From: Dehalococcoidales bacterium
GTDB taxonomy: Bacteria > Chloroflexota > Dehalococcoidia > Dehalococcoidales > UBA2162
Direction of reading: 5' to 3'
NCBI GenBank assembly: GCA_002685815.1
Contig: NYYM01000094.1
Location: forward strand, 1-7,640
DNA: 7,640 bases
Positions 4,681 through 7,640 of the stretch are shown one piece after another. Position 1 is the first letter of the stretch. The number at the start of each line of letters is the position of its first letter. The notes below the pieces were generated by a model, which was not told the DNA's origin, ran no database searches, and worked only from the letters and a program-made list of their open reading frames with translations. The position numbers and the translations under genes were made by a program.

Positions 4681-5596
4681 GATATTGGTTACCGGCGGGC
4701 TGGGATTTATCGGCTCCAACCTGGTTTCCGAGCTGAGAAGCCGGGGACACGAGGTGTGGGTTTGTGATCTGGGCCAATCGGCGGGGGCCAACTACTTCCG
4801 CTGTGATGTCTCCAAGTACCGTCAGCTTGAGAGGGTCTTTGAAGAGCATGAATTCGACTATGTCTATCACTTGGCCGCCGAATACGGCCGCTGGAATGGC
4901 GAGGACTATTATGAAAATCTCTGGCTTTCCAACGCAATCGGCCCCAAGAACCTTCTTCGAATACAGGAGCTCAAAAAGTTCCGGATGATATTCTTTTCCA
5001 GCGCTGAAGTCTACGGGGATTATGACGGGGTGATGAGCGAGGACGTGATGGACAAAGTGCCCATCAAGCAGATGAATGACTACGCCATGACCAAGTGGGT
5101 GGGAGAGATGCAGGTACTGAATTCAGCGGATATGTTCGGAACCGAGACCGTCAGGGTCCGTCCGGTCAACGCTTACGGACCTCACGAGCACTACAGTCCC
5201 TACCGGGGAGTAACCCCCGCCTTAATCTACAAAGCACTGAGAGACGAGCCCTATACCGTTTACAACGGCCACAAGCGTATCTTCGACTACGTTGAAGATA
5301 CCTGCCGCACCTTTGCCAACATCGTCGATAACTTCAGGCCGGGTGAGGTCTACAACGTGGGCAGTAAAGAGGAGTGGGAGCACGACATCAAGTACCTCTC
5401 CGACCTCATCCTGAAACACTTGGGCAAAGATGACTCCAAGATCATCTACAAGGAGGCAGAGCCTTTCACCACCATGGTCAAGCACATGGATTTCTCCAAA
5501 GCCAGGAGAGACCTGGATCACGACCCCAAAGTCCCCCTGGAAGAGGGCATACCGAGAACAATCAACTGGATGAAGAATCTTTATGACCTTAAGTAG
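4673..5596 (+). CDS. NAD-dependent nucleotide-sugar epimerase/dehydratase (extended SDR)
   Basis: This is a 307-residue cytoplasmic extended short-chain dehydrogenase/reductase. The Rossmann motif TGGLGFIG is at 7-14. D32 after the second strand favours NAD(H). HLAA at 66-69, SSAEVYG at 109-115 and the catalytic Y137-x3-K141 (YAMTK) are present. RPVNAYGP at 163-170 and the RIFDYVEDTC segment at 202-211 form the sugar-nucleotide-binding part. These features place it with UDP-glucose/GlcNAc 4-epimerases and dTDP-glucose 4,6-dehydratases. The exact substrate is not clear. It lacks the 'ST.DEVYG' signature of RmlB, so an epimerase or reductase role is as likely. GGAGGT (4663-4668) and the 8-nt overlap with wecB make coupled translation likely. 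With WecB it probably supplies nucleotide sugars to the downstream glycosyltransferase. Confidence 0.88.
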   Translation: MTKILVTGGLGFIGSNLVSELRSRGHEVWVCDLGQSAGANYFRCDVSKYRQLERVFEEHEFDYVYHLAAEYGRWNGEDYYENLWLSNAIGPKNLLRIQELKKFRMIFFSSAEVYGDYDGVMSEDVMDKVPIKQMNDYAMTKWVGEMQVLNSADMFGTETVRVRPVNAYGPHEHYSPYRGVTPALIYKALRDEPYTVYNGHKRIFDYVEDTCRTFANIVDNFRPGEVYNVGSKEEWEHDIKYLSDLILKHLGKDDSKIIYKEAEPFTTMVKHMDFSKARRDLDHDPKVPLEEGIPRTINWMKNLYDLK

Positions 5597-5601
5597 CTAA
5601 A

Positions 5602-6996
5602 ATGCTGAAGGTAGCCTTAATAAATCCCAACCAGTTCACCAAATACCCCCAACCCCCGATGGGCCTCGCCTTGATAGCCGCTTTGCTGGAAAGAGCCGGG
5701 TACCCGTTGACCGTAATCGATGCTAACGCACTTGATCTACGGCCCGAGGATGTGGTGCCGCTGGTAAGTGATGCCGACGTCATCGGGCTGACGGCCATGA
5801 CCCCCAGCGTAAACAGGGCTATAGTCATGGCCCGTCACCTGAGACAGGCCTACCCTGATCTGCCGATTATCCTTGGCGGACCCCACGCCACCTTGCTACC
5901 TGAGAAGACATTAGCTATCGCCCCCGAAATAAACATCGTAGTCAGGGGAGAGGGGGAAGATACTATCCTTGAGTTACTGTCGGCCTTGGAAAGGAAAGAG
6001 CCATTGACTGAAATCCAGGGCATCAGCTACAGAAAAGATGGCCAGGTGGTCAACAACGAGGCAAGGTCTGGTTTGGTTGATCTGGATTCGTTGCCCTTCC
6101 TGGCTTACCATCTGCTGCCCTGGCAAAAGTACAGACCACACCCGCCCCACGGCCGGGCTTCACCCTTTGCCGTCATCATAACCAGCCGAGGTTGCCCCTA
6201 CAAATGCGCTTATTGTTCAAAACCGGTATTCGGCAACCTGTTCAGAGCCCAGAACCCGGAGAGAGTCGTTGAGGAAATCCTCTATTACCAGAAGAATTTC
6301 GGCATCAAGGAAATTGCCTTTTATGATGATTCCTTTACCCTGGACAAGAAAAGAGCCGCGGCTATAGCCGAAGAAATCATAAAAAGAGGACTGAAAGTAC
6401 ACTGGTCTTGCGAAACCAGGGTAAATCTGGTCGATAGGGAGCTGTTGGGCCGTCTTAAGCAAGCCGGCTGCTACTCTATCTCCTATGGTATTGAATCAGG
6501 CTCGCCGGAGATTCTGGGAGCTCTGGACAAGGAAATCAGCCTGTTCCAGGCTGAAGAAGCGGTCCGCTGGAGCCGCGAGGTCGGCCTGCAAACTATCGGC
6601 TATTTTATGATCGGCTCTCCCGGAGAATCACCCGAGACCGTTCTCCAGACAATCCAGTTCGCCAAACGGCTAAAACTGGATTTTGCCCAGTTTTCCATCA
6701 CCACTCCTTTCCCCGGAACCAAGCTCTACGACCTGTATCTTAAGGGCCGGGAGGACGAAGATATTCCCTGGGAAAGCTTCGTCTATGCCGGAACCGGTGA
6801 AGGAATTTCTCCGGTGTTTGAAAGCGATCTACTCAGCAGAGATGAGCTGCAGCAATGGGCCAGACGGGCCTACAAAGAGTTCTATCTGCGCCCTTCCTAC
6901 CCCTGGCAACGTCTGCAACAGACCACCTCATTGGGAGATCTAAAAGTCGGCATCAAGGGTCTGTCGATGTTGCTGGGGAACATACGGAAGAGATGA
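5602..6996 (+). CDS. B12-binding-domain radical SAM protein
   Basis: This 464-residue enzyme has a cobalamin-binding-type domain at about 1-130 (PPMGLALIAALLERAG, VIGLTAMTPS, ILGGPHATLLPE, VVRGEGEDT). The radical SAM core spans about 185-380. The cluster motif is CPYKCAYC with C198, C202 and C205, preceded by TSRG. AFYDDSFT, WSCETRVN, YGIESGSPEIL and GYFMIGSPGES are typical strands of the partial TIM barrel. The layout is that of BchE/P-methylase-like enzymes, which perform methyl transfers or other radical reactions on unreactive carbons. Substrate is unknown. A DxHxxG cobalamin loop is not visible, as is common in this class. It starts 5 nt after the SDR stop, with no good RBS, so it probably depends on coupling. 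Its stop overlaps the next start (ATGA). The operon context suggests it acts on a sugar, a lipid carrier or the finished glycan. Confidence 0.9.
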   Translation: MLKVALINPNQFTKYPQPPMGLALIAALLERAGYPLTVIDANALDLRPEDVVPLVSDADVIGLTAMTPSVNRAIVMARHLRQAYPDLPIILGGPHATLLPEKTLAIAPEINIVVRGEGEDTILELLSALERKEPLTEIQGISYRKDGQVVNNEARSGLVDLDSLPFLAYHLLPWQKYRPHPPHGRASPFAVIITSRGCPYKCAYCSKPVFGNLFRAQNPERVVEEILYYQKNFGIKEIAFYDDSFTLDKKRAAAIAEEIIKRGLKVHWSCETRVNLVDRELLGRLKQAGCYSISYGIESGSPEILGALDKEISLFQAEEAVRWSREVGLQTIGYFMIGSPGESPETVLQTIQFAKRLKLDFAQFSITTPFPGTKLYDLYLKGREDEDIPWESFVYAGTGEGISPVFESDLLSRDELQQWARRAYKEFYLRPSYPWQRLQQTTSLGDLKVGIKGLSMLLGNIRKR

Positions 6997-7640
6997 ATAT
7001 CCTGTTTGTTCACGAAGTCGACTGGCTGGCCAAGGTGGTGTTCGACATCCATTTTCTGGCCGAAGGGGTATCACTCCTCGGGCACCAGATTTACGCTATC
7101 GATTATGAGGATAGCTGGAGCCGAAAAGGGTTTTTCAACCTGAACAGGCTGAAGACCAGCCAGATTGAGGGGGTTTCCCGAGCTTATGAGGGAGCGTCGG
7201 TGTGCCTGAGACGTCCCGGTTTCCTGCAGATTCCGGGACTGAGCCGGGTATCTGCCTTTATCACCCATTATCGGGAAATCGGGAAGACTATCCGGGAAAA
7301 GGCCATCGATGCAATTGTGATCTACTCCATACCCACCAACGGACTACAGACCGTCCACTTAGCCAAGAAATTCAATATTCCGGTGGTATTCAGGTCTATC
7401 GACATGCTGAATATGCTGGTGCCCTACGCCCCGCTGCGCCCGATTACCCGACTGCTTGAAAAGAGGGTTTATGCGGCGGTGGATGCAGTGCTGCCAAATA
7501 CTCCGCAATACGCAAAATATGTTGTCCGTATGGGGGCTGCCGAGTCTAAGGTAAGGCTCCTGCCATTCCCATTAGACACCAAACTGTTCCGCCCCTTGGT
7601 CGACTGCTCTGAAGTGCGTCAGAAATGGGGGATCGAAGAA
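6993..7640 (+). CDS. GT4-like glycosyltransferase, N-terminal part (runs off the edge)
   Basis: 216 codons are visible and the gene is open at the right edge. The ATG overlaps the previous stop as ATGA, with GGAAGAG directly before it. The protein begins MNILFVHEVDW, the first strand of a GT-B Rossmann domain. It continues with EGVSLLGHQIYAIDYED, AIVIYSIPTNGLQTV (108-121), IPVVFRSID (129-137) and DAVLPNTPQYAKYV (164-177). It then reaches the interdomain linker VRLLPFPLDTKLFRP (187-201), which corresponds to the 'V.VIPNGVD...F.P' signature of GT4/WcaL-like enzymes. The catalytic C-terminal donor domain with the E-x7-E motif lies beyond the window. There is no signal peptide, so it is cytoplasmic or membrane-associated. 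It probably transfers a sugar to a lipid-linked or protein acceptor using donors made by the operon. Confidence 0.88.
   Translation, partial: MNILFVHEVDWLAKVVFDIHFLAEGVSLLGHQIYAIDYEDSWSRKGFFNLNRLKTSQIEGVSRAYEGASVCLRRPGFLQIPGLSRVSAFITHYREIGKTIREKAIDAIVIYSIPTNGLQTVHLAKKFNIPVVFRSIDMLNMLVPYAPLRPITRLLEKRVYAAVDAVLPNTPQYAKYVVRMGAAESKVRLLPFPLDTKLFRPLVDCSEVRQKWGIEE

Noticed and set aside
4484..4870. 128-codon minus-strand frame across the wecB/SDR junction
   Set aside because: It lies antisense to two clearly conserved genes, has no RBS and shows no motif.

Overview
The window looks like a chromosomal segment of an anaerobic bacterium of moderate GC content. It carries Shine-Dalgarno sites and sigma70-like promoters. 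The 5' end of a CaiB/BaiF-type CoA-transferase gene, a remnant of a ferredoxin-dependent 2-oxoacid oxidoreductase, a diiron MBL-fold protein and a MOT1-like oxyanion permease together point to an anaerobe. A Chloroflexota (Dehalococcoidia)-like or deltaproteobacterial host is my guess from gene style only; no marker gene is present.

Left half (about 1-3180) is a patchwork with several broken genes. From the left edge come the first 20 codons of a minus-strand CoA-transferase gene, a strong 13-bp inverted repeat (228-269) that probably ends minus-strand transcription, and a minus-strand frameshifted remnant (313-679) of a small UGSC-domain-like protein that still has a perfect RBS and promoter. 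A divergent intergenic region carries two mirror-image promoters whose -35 boxes face each other. It feeds that remnant on one side and an intact stand-alone MBL-fold / flavodiiron-like protein (815-1459) on the other. A promoter and a very strong RBS then precede a 2-oxoacid:ferredoxin oxidoreductase gamma-domain gene (1684 to about 2050). This gene is frameshifted at a run of six G and cut short, and it abuts a MOT1-type molybdate/sulfate transporter gene. The natural start codon of the transporter (2054) is separated from its body by an in-frame TAA at codon 12.

Right half (about 3180-7640) begins with a 413-bp gene-free stretch. It holds a TATAAT promoter and a leader of roughly 210 nt with two convincing stem-loops and a tiny ORF whose stop overlaps the wecB start. 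An intact, tightly packed plus-strand operon follows: wecB (UDP-GlcNAc 2-epimerase), an NAD-dependent sugar epimerase/dehydratase (8-nt overlap), a B12-binding-domain radical SAM enzyme (5-nt gap), and a GT4 glycosyltransferase (ATGA overlap) that runs off the right edge.

Taken together, the right half is a cell-surface glycan or glycolipid biosynthesis operon. WecB would make UDP-ManNAc, the SDR would make or convert a second nucleotide sugar, the glycosyltransferase would transfer sugar, and the radical SAM protein is the unexplained modifying enzyme. I see no tRNA, rRNA, CRISPR array, transposase or att site.
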